The position numbers and the translations under genes are program-made. A stretch of 64,000 nucleotides of DNA from Nitrobacteraceae bacterium AZCC 1564 (GTDB lineage Bacteria; Pseudomonadota; Alphaproteobacteria; Rhizobiales; Xanthobacteraceae): positions 4,913,001-4,977,000 of the forward strand of contig JBAGRR010000001.1 in the NCBI GenBank assembly GCA_036924835.1, read 5' to 3'. Positions 44,006 through 51,765 of the stretch are shown here, in pieces. Each line of letters opens with the position of its first letter. The first letter of the stretch is position 1. The notes under the pieces are model-generated. The model had not been told where the DNA came from. It saw only the letters and a list, made by a program, of their open reading frames with translations, and ran no database searches.

Positions 44006-45025
44006 ATGGCATTGGACATCGCGGGCTGGTTGAACACATCGATGTCCCGCTCCTGGTCGCGAAAGGTGTGCCCATTGGTCTCCCAAAGCGAACTCAACGC
44101 TGCTCTTGATTTCGTCCGGGCCGAGGCCGCGGGGTCGGTTGAGGGCATCTTTGGTCCAGCCTCGGTGACATGGCAGATCGATCGGGAAGCCATCATCTTT
44201 TTGGGCGGCGGTCGTGCCTTGCTGCTTCAGCTCGCGCATCCATGGGTTGCCGCCGCTGTCGCCGAACACTCTCGCACGTTTGCGGACCCGATTGGTCGCT
44301 TCCATCGCACCTTCGATGTCGTCTTCACAATGGTGTTCGGCTCGCGCGACAGCGCGCTTGCTGCTGCGAGGCGCTTGTATCAGCGTCACGCCGCGATCGT
44401 CGGTGTCTTGCCGGAAGCGGCCGGTCCTTTTGCTGCAGGCTCATCCTATCGCGCGAACGAGGTCTCGGCGTTGCGCTGGGTTCACGCGACCCTCGTGGAC
44501 ACCGCTCTCATGGTCCACGACCTTGTGTTGCCTCCGTTGTCAGTCGAGGAGCGCGAGCGATATTGGAGTGAGGCCCGGCTGTATGGCGCGTTGTTCGGCT
44601 TGATGCCGGCTGATTTGCCGGCGGATTGGGCATCGTTCACCACCTACAACGCGGCGATGGTGCAATCGGATGTTCTGACCGTCAGCAGCGCGGCGCGCGA
44701 GATCGCCGCGCAGATCTTCGCGGGCGGGCGGCCATGGTTGCGGCCACCGCGATGGTATCAGACCCTCACTGCGCAGATGCTGCCAGACCGATTACGCGAG
44801 GGCTTTGGCTTCGCCTTTGACGAACACGACAAGAAAGTCGCGGATCGCGCGCTGAACCGGATACGACGCATCTATCCCAAACTGCCCGGGCGCATTCGTA
44901 CCGTCGGTCCGTATCAGGAGGCTAAGGCGCGATTGCAGGGAAGGGCGCAGCCCGACTTTGCGACCCGATGTCTCAACAGGGCTTGGATCGGACGGCCACA
45001 ATTGGATGACGCTTGGAATAAGTGA
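44006..45025 (+). CDS. oxygenase MpaB family / DUF2236 protein
   Basis: A 339-residue protein. WQIDREAIIFLGGGRALLLQ, LAHPWVAAAVAEHS, GRFHRTFDVVFTMVFG and AGSSYRANEVSALRWVHATL match DUF2236, the family of the mycophenolic acid oxygenase MpaB and the latex-clearing protein Lcp, which use a heme bound by a conserved His. The H in LAHPWV and the His in RWVHATL are candidate heme or active-site residues. The ATG at 44006 is the first base after a hairpin repeat; ATG 44042 is an alternative. The open frame continues upstream through the repeat but that part is not native. The stop lies in a 20-bp tandem duplication. Confidence 0.82.
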   Translation: MALDIAGWLNTSMSRSWSRKVCPLVSQSELNAALDFVRAEAAGSVEGIFGPASVTWQIDREAIIFLGGGRALLLQLAHPWVAAAVAEHSRTFADPIGRFHRTFDVVFTMVFGSRDSALAAARRLYQRHAAIVGVLPEAAGPFAAGSSYRANEVSALRWVHATLVDTALMVHDLVLPPLSVEERERYWSEARLYGALFGLMPADLPADWASFTTYNAAMVQSDVLTVSSAAREIAAQIFAGGRPWLRPPRWYQTLTAQMLPDRLREGFGFAFDEHDKKVADRALNRIRRIYPKLPGRIRTVGPYQEAKARLQGRAQPDFATRCLNRAWIGRPQLDDAWNK

Positions 45026-45052
45026 ATTGGAATTGGAATAAGTGAATTGGAA
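45013..45052. repeat. perfect 20-bp tandem duplication across a stop codon
   Basis: The 20-bp unit TTGGAATAAGTGAATTGGAA is present twice, at 45013-45032 and 45033-45052. The first copy contains the TGA stop of the MpaB-like gene, so the duplication lies after it and leaves the protein unchanged. Confidence 0.93.
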
Positions 45053-45097
45053 CAAATGAAGCACTTGGAACAAGCAAAACGTCCTCGTCCCTTCCCG

Positions 45098-45130
45098 AAT
45101 GCGACCCGGGAAGAGACACCGGGTCGCATT
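45098..45130. terminator. 12-bp perfect hairpin between convergent genes
   Basis: AATGCGACCCGG and CCGGGTCGCATT pair perfectly around a 9-nt loop. It lies between the MpaB-like gene and the minus-strand gene at 45210 and may terminate either, although no clear T-run follows. Confidence 0.65.
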
Positions 45131-45209
45131 AAGAGTGGTCAGGTTCCGCAATTCGTCGCCAATGCTGCCGCGAGTGAAATGCGAGCAGCCGAATTGAACG
45201 GATCGGCGA

Positions 45210-45500
45210 TCAGTGCCGCCCCGCAAGCGTGATGACAACGCCTGTTGGTTCGGGTTCGTGCGCCCGCAAACTCGTCTTGGTCTCATCGCTCCAGTAGGCA
45301 AGACTGACGAGCTCGCCGGCTTCGGCTCCCGATTCCGACGCTCCGGCGGGCTCCAGGACGTTCAGGCCGCTGTTGTCCAGGAAGAACGTATGATCCCCAA
45401 ACAGGTTGTTCAGTTGAGGAACCGCCGGGTGATTGTCAGGGAGAACCTGAGCATCGCATTGGCTTAGGGTCCGCATGACTTGGTCTGAGTTCAGTTTCAT
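45210..45500 (-). CDS. small hypothetical protein, conserved-looking
   Basis: A 96-residue acidic protein (KLNSDQVMRTLSQCDAQVLP, then QLNNLFGDHTFFLDNSGLNV). It has a plausible beta-sheet pattern, no signal peptide and no membrane segment. Short proteins with the same FGDHTFFLD core occur in Bradyrhizobium relatives, as far as I recall, without assigned function. It is flanked by a hairpin on its 3' side. GGGAAAAG before the ATG is an acceptable ribosome binding site. Confidence 0.65.
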   Translation of the reverse strand: MKLNSDQVMRTLSQCDAQVLPDNHPAVPQLNNLFGDHTFFLDNSGLNVLEPAGASESGAEAGELVSLAYWSDETKTSLRAHEPEPTGVVITLAGRH

Positions 45501-45664
45501 GAGCTTTTCCCCTCAGGCTTCGGCGCAAGGAAAATTACACGCACAGCGGCGCGCCTCCGCGAGAACTCTCTCCCGCCGGATGGACCCGGCACCTAGGTGC
45601 CTTCAGAATGAATTCAAGGCCGAAACGCCCGCGGGACTTAAAAGATCGCCGAATTGACATAATT

Positions 45665-45930
45665 GAGAGCGTTTTCGAGCGAAGTGGCACATGAGTACCG
45701 CGGATTTGAGGTTCTTCCGAGTGAAGCCGCAAGCTCGATGAAGAACTTCAAGTCCAAAAGCGGAACTCAAATCATAGGTTTGCTAGTGTCCTCTCGCATC
45801 CAAAGTCCGCTACGGCAGCGCGCTGCACGATGAGGCGGACTTTGGATTCGGACATTAATTCGCGTGAAGAAAACGTGTCGAAACCAAAACTGAGAGCTTC
45901 AGTTCTGATTCAATCAGAACCGAAGCACGA
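45665..45930. repeat. second-family repeat interrupted by a CTAG-hairpin array
   Basis: The left half of the GCGTTTTCGAGCGAAGTGG repeat (45665-45690) is separated from its right half (about 45857-45927, CGCGTGAAGAAAACG to the TTCTGATTCAATCAGAA palindrome) by about 166 bp. The insert contains hairpin 45692-45769 (arms GGATTTGAGGTTCTTC / GAAGAACTTCAAGTCC), the 13-nt linker AATCATAGGTTTG, and type A hairpin 45783 to about 45856. The uninterrupted form of the host repeat is at 56636-56742. Confidence 0.9.
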
Positions 45931-45947
45931 TTGCCGAAGAGGTGAGG

Positions 45948-47564
45948 ATGATGCACAGCGCCCGCGTCACTTTCTCAGTGATCACCTCAGTGATCCTTCT
46001 TGCATGTCTCTCTCATCCTGCGCAGGCGCAAGACGCTGTGCCACACAGCGTCGAGAGTTTGGACAAGCAGCAGCCTGGCCATCCGCCCAGCGAGATTGGA
46101 AGCCAAGGAAAGCAGGGCAATTCAAAGCAGAGCAGTTCATCGTCAGCCGGCGTGCTCGGTTTATTGCCGGCCGACTCCGTGACAGAACATGTCCTCAACG
46201 TCGGTAGCCAAACACTTTCCTACAAGGCCACGGCTGGGACGCTGAATCTCTACGGACAGGACGGCAACCGATCGGCTGCGGTTTTTTACACGAGCTATGT
46301 GGCTGATCATCAAGGAGCGGATCGTCCGCTGACATTCGTCTTCAATGGCGGACCAGGCGCGGCATCTGCGTTCTTACACCTCGGTCTGGTTGGTCCCAAA
46401 GTTCTCGATTTTGGTCCATTAGGACGAGACGGCGCGAACGCCAGATTGGTCGATAACCCTGAAAGCTGGCTCGCCTTCACCGATCTGGTGTTGATTGATC
46501 CGATCGGGACGGGTTGGAGCCGTACCGCCAAACCCGACGAGGCGAAGGAATTCTACGGCGTGCGGCAGGACGCACAAGCCATCGCCAAGACGATCGCACT
46601 CTATATCGCTCACAGCGGCCGCTTCTCCTCTCCGGCTTATCTGTTTGGCGAGAGCTACGGCGGTCTGCGCGCGGTGAAGGTCGCTCACGTGCTTCAGCAA
46701 GACCAGGGGATCGCTGTGTCAGGCATCGTGATGCTGTCGCCACTTCTCGAAGGGCCAATCACGCTCGGTGCCAATCGCTTTCCGTTTGGCGCAGCCCTTC
46801 AGCTTCCGTCGCTGGCGGCCGCAGAGATGGAACGTGCGAAGACGTTTTCAAAAGACGGCGTCGAGGCCGCCGAACAGTTTGCGATGCATGATTTTCTGGT
46901 CACGCTCGCAGGTCCGCCTCCGCAAGGCCCGGCCGCAGACATGTTCTATCAACGCGTTGCCAAATTCACAGGCTTGCCGATCGAAACGGTCCGCAGAACC
47001 CGCGGCTTCGTACGCGATGAGTTCATCAAACATTTGCGGAAAGATGATGACTCTATTGTCAGCCGCTACGATGCCGCATTCGCCGCGCCCGATCCGTTCC
47101 CTGAGTCAACCGCAGCGAAACAGGATGATCCAATTCTGGATGGATTCGTTCGCAGCTACGGAGGAGCCTTCGTGCGGTATGCCCGCGACCAGCTCGGCTA
47201 CAAGACCGAGATGACGTATATACTCCTCGCGGAAGACATCAACGGGAAGTGGGATTGGGGGCGGGGGTCTCGCTCCCAAATCAGCGTCAGCGATGATCTC
47301 CGCCAGCTTCTAGCCTTGAATCCTTCCATGCGGGTCCTGATCGCCCAAGGCTACAGCGATCTGGTCATCCCTTACGCTGCCAACAAATACGTTGTCGATC
47401 ATCTGCCGGATAACATCGATCGCCGTGTGACATTCAAAGTCTATCGCGGTGGCCACATGCTTTACACAAGACCGCCTTCACGGACTGAATTTACGACCGA
47501 CGCAAAGGCGTTTTATGCCGATCATATTCGGTGCTGCGCAGAGCAGGACCGCTCGGAGCGCTAG
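45948..47564 (+). CDS. serine carboxypeptidase-like protein (peptidase S10), exported
   Basis: A 538-residue exported alpha/beta hydrolase. A GTG at 45942 and ATGs at 45948 and 45951 are possible starts, with GAGGTGAGG close by. The signal peptide ends at AQAQ. The catalytic Ser is S236 in FGESYGG; the oxyanion region is TFVFNGGPGAASAFLH; the Asp is in AQGYSDLVIPYAA and the His in RGGHMLY near the C-terminus. LIDPIGTGWSRT is also typical of S10. Eukaryotic S10 enzymes are acid carboxypeptidases; bacterial members are little studied. The stop codon TAG is the CTAG opening of a hairpin repeat, so the protein ends at the repeat boundary. Confidence 0.9.
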   Translation: MMHSARVTFSVITSVILLACLSHPAQAQDAVPHSVESLDKQQPGHPPSEIGSQGKQGNSKQSSSSSAGVLGLLPADSVTEHVLNVGSQTLSYKATAGTLNLYGQDGNRSAAVFYTSYVADHQGADRPLTFVFNGGPGAASAFLHLGLVGPKVLDFGPLGRDGANARLVDNPESWLAFTDLVLIDPIGTGWSRTAKPDEAKEFYGVRQDAQAIAKTIALYIAHSGRFSSPAYLFGESYGGLRAVKVAHVLQQDQGIAVSGIVMLSPLLEGPITLGANRFPFGAALQLPSLAAAEMERAKTFSKDGVEAAEQFAMHDFLVTLAGPPPQGPAADMFYQRVAKFTGLPIETVRRTRGFVRDEFIKHLRKDDDSIVSRYDAAFAAPDPFPESTAAKQDDPILDGFVRSYGGAFVRYARDQLGYKTEMTYILLAEDINGKWDWGRGSRSQISVSDDLRQLLALNPSMRVLIAQGYSDLVIPYAANKYVVDHLPDNIDRRVTFKVYRGGHMLYTRPPSRTEFTTDAKAFYADHIRCCAEQDRSER

Positions 47565-47712
47565 TGTGGTGGTTCAGAAGTTCGCCTGATTCTTCCTGCG
47601 AGTCCTCCCAGCGAACTTCTGAACCTAAACCACACTAGCATCATAGATTTGCTAGTGTCTTTGATTCCGAAGTTCGCATCCGAGCAAGACGCAAGCTCCT
47701 GCGAACTTCGGT
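47561..47712. repeat. CTAG-hairpin array, second hairpin incomplete
   Basis: Hairpin 47561-47638 is type B (GTTCAGAAGTTCGC / GCGAACTTCTGAAC). A 13-nt linker CATCATAGATTTG follows. The second hairpin starts CTAGTGTC at 47652, with arms GATTCCGAAGTTCGC and GCGAACTTCGG, and lacks its closing end. The first CTAG provides the S10 peptidase stop codon. Confidence 0.9.
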
Positions 47713-47848
47713 GGATCCTTTCATCCTCACACGCATCGGGGAGAGTTGCCGAGGTTGATGGCTAAAGAGACTGATCGCTAAAGCAGCCCCCCATGAAGCA
47801 AGCTCGACGCCCGCGCGCCGAAATTGCTCCAGATCGCGGTCAACACCA

Positions 47849-48361
47849 TCAACTGCACACCTGAACGGGGCGCAGGCGCCATCCATGTGTGGTGTGCACG
47901 CGTCGTTGAATGATGTAGCAATCACCATTGTCGTCGTAAGTATCGTCGTACGCATACGGATAGCCGTAACCGTAGTCGTCATAGCCATAAGGTCCGTAGA
48001 GGCCGAAGCCTAGCCCCGCAGCGCCGAACGCAAATCCGCGCCTGAAGCCGCGACCGTGAAAATGACCACCGTGAAAATGACCACCATGGAATCCACCACC
48101 GTGGAATCCGCCGGCGAGACCACCGCCATGGAAGCCGCCACCATGGAAACCTCCGAAGCCGCCACCATGAAAACCACCGCCTCCGAAGCCGCCACCACCA
48201 TGAAAACCGCCACCTCCAAATCCGCCGCCATGGCCGCCTCCAAAGCCGCCGCCACCGCCGCCGTGGCCGCCGCCTCCGCCGCCACGAGCCAACGCCACGG
48301 TCGGCGAAACCAAGCCAACCGACGCGACTGCTAATAACGCGATGATTGTTCTACGCAACAT
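47849..48361 (-). CDS. Gly/His-rich secreted protein
   Basis: A 170-residue exported protein from ATG 48361. The signal peptide (RRTIIALLAVASVGLV, ending ALA) precedes a low-complexity region of about 85 residues made of short Gly-Gly-Gly-Phe-His-type repeats, then FAFGAAGLGFGLYGPYGYDD and a Tyr/Asp segment, and finally GDCYIIQRRVHTTHGWRLRP with two Cys in the C-terminal 25 residues. Proteins with such repeats are exported in Bradyrhizobium relatives; a cell-surface or metal-binding role is only inferred from the histidines. The repeat DNA is a slippage-prone region. Confidence 0.75.
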   Translation of the reverse strand: MLRRTIIALLAVASVGLVSPTVALARGGGGGGHGGGGGGFGGGHGGGFGGGGFHGGGGFGGGGFHGGGFGGFHGGGFHGGGLAGGFHGGGFHGGHFHGGHFHGRGFRRGFAFGAAGLGFGLYGPYGYDDYGYGYPYAYDDTYDDNGDCYIIQRRVHTTHGWRLRPVQVCS

Positions 48362-48910
48362 AACCACACTCCGTCAGAAATCGATTGCACGTCTGAGGTG
48401 GGTTCGTTTTCAAATATAGCTACAGTTCTCGGCAAGCTCGTCACTCAACTCTCTGCGAGCAATGTCTGATTAAAGTTTAATTCGGCGAAAGAGCGTCTGC
48501 CGGACAGTGATGAGGGAGATCGTCTGTTGCGGATGTAACGCGATCTGAGATTTCGTAACAAAAAAATGCCACCACGTACCGGCGCGAAAAGCGTCAGCTT
48601 CGCGATTAGCAGTTCGAAAGCCGTTCGGCCTCGATTGAAGTGAGCGAAGATTGGCCTGAACGCTAGTGGTCCGGTTCTAACGTTCGCATTACGAATTCAC
48701 GGCAGGCAGGGTCGCGAACGTCAAATCCGCTCCACTAGTTATGGTTTGCGGGCGGGTTTTTGTGCTAAGAATGCTCCCAGCTTCTGATTGCCATGCGGCG
48801 AGTTAGAGCGGGGACCTGCCCATGCTCTTGGATTTTGCCAGCAATGTTTGGTCCGGGTGTCGGCTTGTGAACTTGGGAGAAAGCCGCACCGCACTTGCGT
48901 GGAGGCTTAA
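48362..48910. other. intergenic region with promoter-like AT-rich part
   Basis: About 550 bp between divergent genes. It contains one chimeric CTAG hairpin (48663-48738). The AT-rich stretch 48400-48500 upstream of the Gly-rich gene and 48738-48800 upstream of the aldolase probably contain the two promoters. No gene is supported. Confidence 0.5.
48663..48738. repeat. chimeric CTAG hairpin (type C left, type D right)
   Basis: The left side, CTAGTGGTCCGGTTCTAACG, belongs to the subtype at 11363 and 39692; the right side, GCGAACGTCAAATCC to CTCCACTAG, belongs to the subtype at 11269 and 39439. Only the inner AACGTTCGC / GCGAACGT pairs well. The hybrid fits deletion or recombination between two neighbouring hairpins. 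Confidence 0.88.
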
Positions 48911-49939
48911 ATGAATCTCACTGACCTCAACAGGGTTGCTCAGGCCCTCGTCGCGACGGGCAAAGGCATTCTTGCCGCCGATGAATCCTCCGGCACGATC
49001 AAGAAACGGTTCGATGCGATCGGCGTGCAGTCCACCGAGGACAACCGTCGCGACTATCGCGAAATGATGTTCCGGGCCAAGGACGCGATGTCAAACTATA
49101 TCTCCGGCGTCATCCTCTATGACGAGACCATTTGGCAGAAGGGTAAGGACGGGATGCCCTTGATCAAACTGATCGAGCAGGCGGGCGCGATTCCCGGCAT
49201 TAAAGTGGACGAAGGTACCCAGCCGTTGCCAGAGTATCCTGGCGAACTGATTACCGTCGGCCTCGACAGGCTCTCGGAGCGACTGAAGAGGTATTATGAG
49301 CAGGGTGCACGTTTCGCGAAATGGCGCGCAGTCATCGATATCGGTAAGGGCATTCCAAGCACCACTGCGATCCACACCAACGCGCACGCGCTGGCGCGCT
49401 ACGCAGCGCAGTGTCAGGCTGCACAGATCACACCAATCGTTGAGCCGGAAGTCTTGATGGACGGCGATCATGACATTGGTCGCTGCTACGAGGTGACCGA
49501 GTTCGTTCTCAAGCAAACATTCCAGGAACTTTACTGCCAAAAGGTCGCGCTCGAAGGCATGGTCCTGAAGCCCAACATGGTCGTATCCGGCAAAAAGAAT
49601 GCGAAGCAAGCCTCCGTTCAGGACGTCGCGGAAAAAACCGTCCGGCTGCTCAGGAATTGCGTGCCGGCGGCGGTGCCGGGCATTGCATTTCTTTCCGGTG
49701 GTCAATCTGACGAGGAAGCCACCGCGCACCTTGACGCGATAAACAGGATCGGCAATCAGCCGTGGAAACTGACGTTCTCCTTTAGTCGTGCGCTACAGTC
49801 CGCACCACAGAAGGCTTGGTCGGGTAACCCCGAAAATGTGCCGGCGGCGCAGCAAGCCTTCACCCATCGCGCGCACATGAACTCGCTCGCGAGCATGGGC
49901 GAGTGGAAATCAGATTTGGAAAGCAAGCGAGCGGCGTGA
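48911..49939 (+). CDS. fructose-bisphosphate aldolase, class I
   Basis: A 342-residue glycolytic/gluconeogenic enzyme that cleaves fructose 1,6-bisphosphate through a Schiff base. The sequence follows the animal-type class I aldolase closely: GKGILAADESSGTIKKRFDA, GVILYDETIWQK, KWRAVIDIGKGIPS, PIVEPEVLMDGDHDI and the Schiff-base lysine in LEGMVLKPNMV. PGIAFLSGGQSDEEATAHLD is also typical. Length fits. It stands alone with a repeat-bearing upstream region. Class I aldolase is found in part of the alphaproteobacteria beside or instead of class II. Confidence 0.95.
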   Translation: MNLTDLNRVAQALVATGKGILAADESSGTIKKRFDAIGVQSTEDNRRDYREMMFRAKDAMSNYISGVILYDETIWQKGKDGMPLIKLIEQAGAIPGIKVDEGTQPLPEYPGELITVGLDRLSERLKRYYEQGARFAKWRAVIDIGKGIPSTTAIHTNAHALARYAAQCQAAQITPIVEPEVLMDGDHDIGRCYEVTEFVLKQTFQELYCQKVALEGMVLKPNMVVSGKKNAKQASVQDVAEKTVRLLRNCVPAAVPGIAFLSGGQSDEEATAHLDAINRIGNQPWKLTFSFSRALQSAPQKAWSGNPENVPAAQQAFTHRAHMNSLASMGEWKSDLESKRAA

Positions 49940-49982
49940 GCTTCCTTGTTTCAATTGGTACAACTCTTGCGGCGCTTCACTC

Positions 49983-50057
49983 GAGCATATTCAGTTCTGA
50001 TTGAAACAGAACCGAAGCTCTCAATTCTTATTTTGACGCGTTTTTCTTCACGCGAAC
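49983..50057. repeat. second-family repeat, inverted and truncated
   Basis: GAGCATATTCAGTTCTGATT through GACGCGTTTTTCTTCACGCG is the reverse complement of the 3' two-thirds of the element at 56636-56742; the GAGCGAAGTGG part is absent. It sits between the aldolase and dodecin genes. Confidence 0.8.
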
Positions 50058-50145
50058 AATTCTTAATGAGGTCATTGCTGTCGATATCATCCCACCGGTG
50101 TCGCAAGCCTGCTTTCTAGACGACAAGATAGAACAGGAGGACGAT

Positions 50146-50355
50146 ATGGCTGAGAGTGTTTACAAGGTCATCGAGGTGATCGGGACCAGTACCGATTCTT
50201 GGGAAATGGCAGCCAAAGCAGCAGTCGATACGGCCGCAAAATCGCTTCGTGATCTTCGTGTTGCCGAAGTCGTCCAACTTGATTTGCAAATGAATAACGG
50301 AAAGATCGAGGCGTACCGCGCCAAACTCAAAGTCTCGTTCAAATTCGAGAGTTAG
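50146..50355 (+). CDS. dodecin family protein
   Basis: A 69-residue protein, the usual dodecin size, with AGGAGG 8 nt before the ATG. Dodecins form hollow dodecamers that store or buffer flavins. VYKVIEVIGTSTDSWEMAAK, AAVDTAAKSLRDLRVAEVVQ and the final KLKVSFKFE match the beta-alpha-beta-beta fold. The family's flavin-stacking Trp, usually in an RWFEV-type strand, is replaced here by VAEV; W19 in the loop before the helix is the only Trp. Flavin binding is therefore not certain. Confidence 0.92.
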   Translation: MAESVYKVIEVIGTSTDSWEMAAKAAVDTAAKSLRDLRVAEVVQLDLQMNNGKIEAYRAKLKVSFKFES

Positions 50356-50408
50356 CGTCTCCGACTTTTCGAAGATGCGTGGCAGCGCGGCTGACTGCAG
50401 GTGCGTGA

Positions 50409-50476
50409 ATATTGCAGAGACTTGGATATTGCAGAGACTTGGATATTGCAGGCACCTCGATACTGCAGGCGCTTGG
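50409..50476. repeat. four 17-bp tandem units
   Basis: The unit ATATTGCAGAGACTTGG is repeated at 50409 and 50426 without change, and in diverged form at 50443 and 50460. It lies just beyond the 3' end of the minus-strand ftsZ gene. Confidence 0.9.
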
Positions 50477-50493
50477 AAACGAGTTGCTTTGGT

Positions 50494-51747
50494 TCAGTTG
50501 GCCTTGCGGCGCAGGAAGGCCGGGATATCGAGAGCGTCTTCTTCGCTCGAATTGTGCACGGAAGAGGATTGGCGGTGCGGATCAAGACCGTGTGGAGCCG
50601 CATGGCGCGCATTTTCCGAAATCGGTCTTGCTGTTCGCCCTTCGGACGCGCGCGCGGTCGGGCTCAGCGGCGGAGACTTCACCTGCGCCAGCGGTGCATG
50701 ACCAAGCCTATCGTCGCGAAGACTGTCGTTACGAATCCTGCCGGCCAGCTCCGTGAGTGAAGTTTCACCTGGCGCCTCGCTCGCCTTGCCGAGATTATCG
50801 ATGCCGGTTGCCACCACGGAGACGCGAACCGTGCCTTCCAGACTGTCATCGAACGACGCGCCGACGATGATGTTGGCGTTCGCGTCGGCCTCGTCGCGAA
50901 TGCGGGACACAGCTTCGTCCACCTCGCACAACATCATGTCCTTGCCGCCGGTGATGGAGATGATGAGGCCGCTGGCGCGCTTGATCGAAGGATCCTCGAT
51001 CAGCGGATTGGACATCGCCGCCACCGCGGCGGTGAGCACGCGCTTCTCGCCGGACGCCTCGCCCCTGCCCATCATGGCCTTGCCCTTCTCGCGCATGACG
51101 GTGAGAACGTCGGCAAGGTCGAGATTGATCAGACCTTCCTTGACGATGAGGTCGCTGATACAGGCCACACCCGAATAAAGCACCTGATCCGCCAGGGCGA
51201 AGGCATCGGCGAATGTGGTCTTCTCGTTGGTGACCCGGAACAGGTTCTGGTTTGGGATGATCAGCGCCGTGTCCACCACCTTCAGCAATTCCGCGATGCC
51301 GGCTTCGGCAAGGCGCATACGGCGTTGGCCCTCGAAGTGGAATGGCTTGGTGACGACGCCGATGGTGAGAATGCCAAGCTCACGCGCGGCTTGAGCGATG
51401 ACGGGCGCGGCCCCGGTGCCGGTGCCTCCGCCCATCCCCGCCGTCACGAACACCATATGTGTACCGGTGAGATGCTCGCGGATCGCATCGATGGTCTCTT
51501 CGGCCGCGGCGCGCCCCACTTCAGGCTGCGAGCCGGCGCCAAGACCCTTGGTCACCTTGGCACCCATGTGGATGATACCGCCCGCTTTCGACATCATGAG
51601 CGCCTGTGCATCGGTATTGGCGACGATGAAGTCGACGCCTTGCAACCCGGCCGCGATCATATTGTTGACGGCATTGCCGCCGGCGCCGCCGACTCCAAAC
51701 ACGGTGATGCGCGCCTTCATCTCGCGAATATCGCTGAGGTTCGTCAT
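50494..51747 (-). CDS. ftsZ: FtsZ paralogue (short type)
   Basis: A 417-residue tubulin-like GTPase. The GTP-binding face is complete: [20 protein letters not shown], the tubulin signature [22 protein letters not shown] and the T7 region [10 protein letters not shown] ~90-residue variable linker ends in [12 protein letters not shown], which is the FtsA/FtsW-binding conserved tail. The principal alphaproteobacterial FtsZ is much longer (about 580-600 residues) and lies in the dcw cluster; neither applies here, so this is probably the second FtsZ that many Bradyrhizobium relatives carry. It is 18 bp downstream of a coiled-coil protein gene. ATG 51720 is an alternative start. Confidence 0.9.
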   Translation of the reverse strand: MTNLSDIREMKARITVFGVGGAGGNAVNNMIAAGLQGVDFIVANTDAQALMMSKAGGIIHMGAKVTKGLGAGSQPEVGRAAAEETIDAIREHLTGTHMVFVTAGMGGGTGTGAAPVIAQAARELGILTIGVVTKPFHFEGQRRMRLAEAGIAELLKVVDTALIIPNQNLFRVTNEKTTFADAFALADQVLYSGVACISDLIVKEGLINLDLADVLTVMREKGKAMMGRGEASGEKRVLTAAVAAMSNPLIEDPSIKRASGLIISITGGKDMMLCEVDEAVSRIRDEADANANIIVGASFDDSLEGTVRVSVVATGIDNLGKASEAPGETSLTELAGRIRNDSLRDDRLGHAPLAQVKSPPLSPTARASEGRTARPISENARHAAPHGLDPHRQSSSVHNSSEEDALDIPAFLRRKAN

Positions 51748-51765
51748 GGTGCTATACGCCTTTTG

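Noticed and set aside
48056-48334. Thr/Ala-rich plus-strand protein
   Set aside because: It is the antisense shadow of the Gly/His-rich secreted protein, which has a proper signal peptide.
50409-50476. CRISPR-like array
   Set aside because: The 17-bp units are directly adjacent without spacers and diverge progressively; this is a simple tandem repeat.
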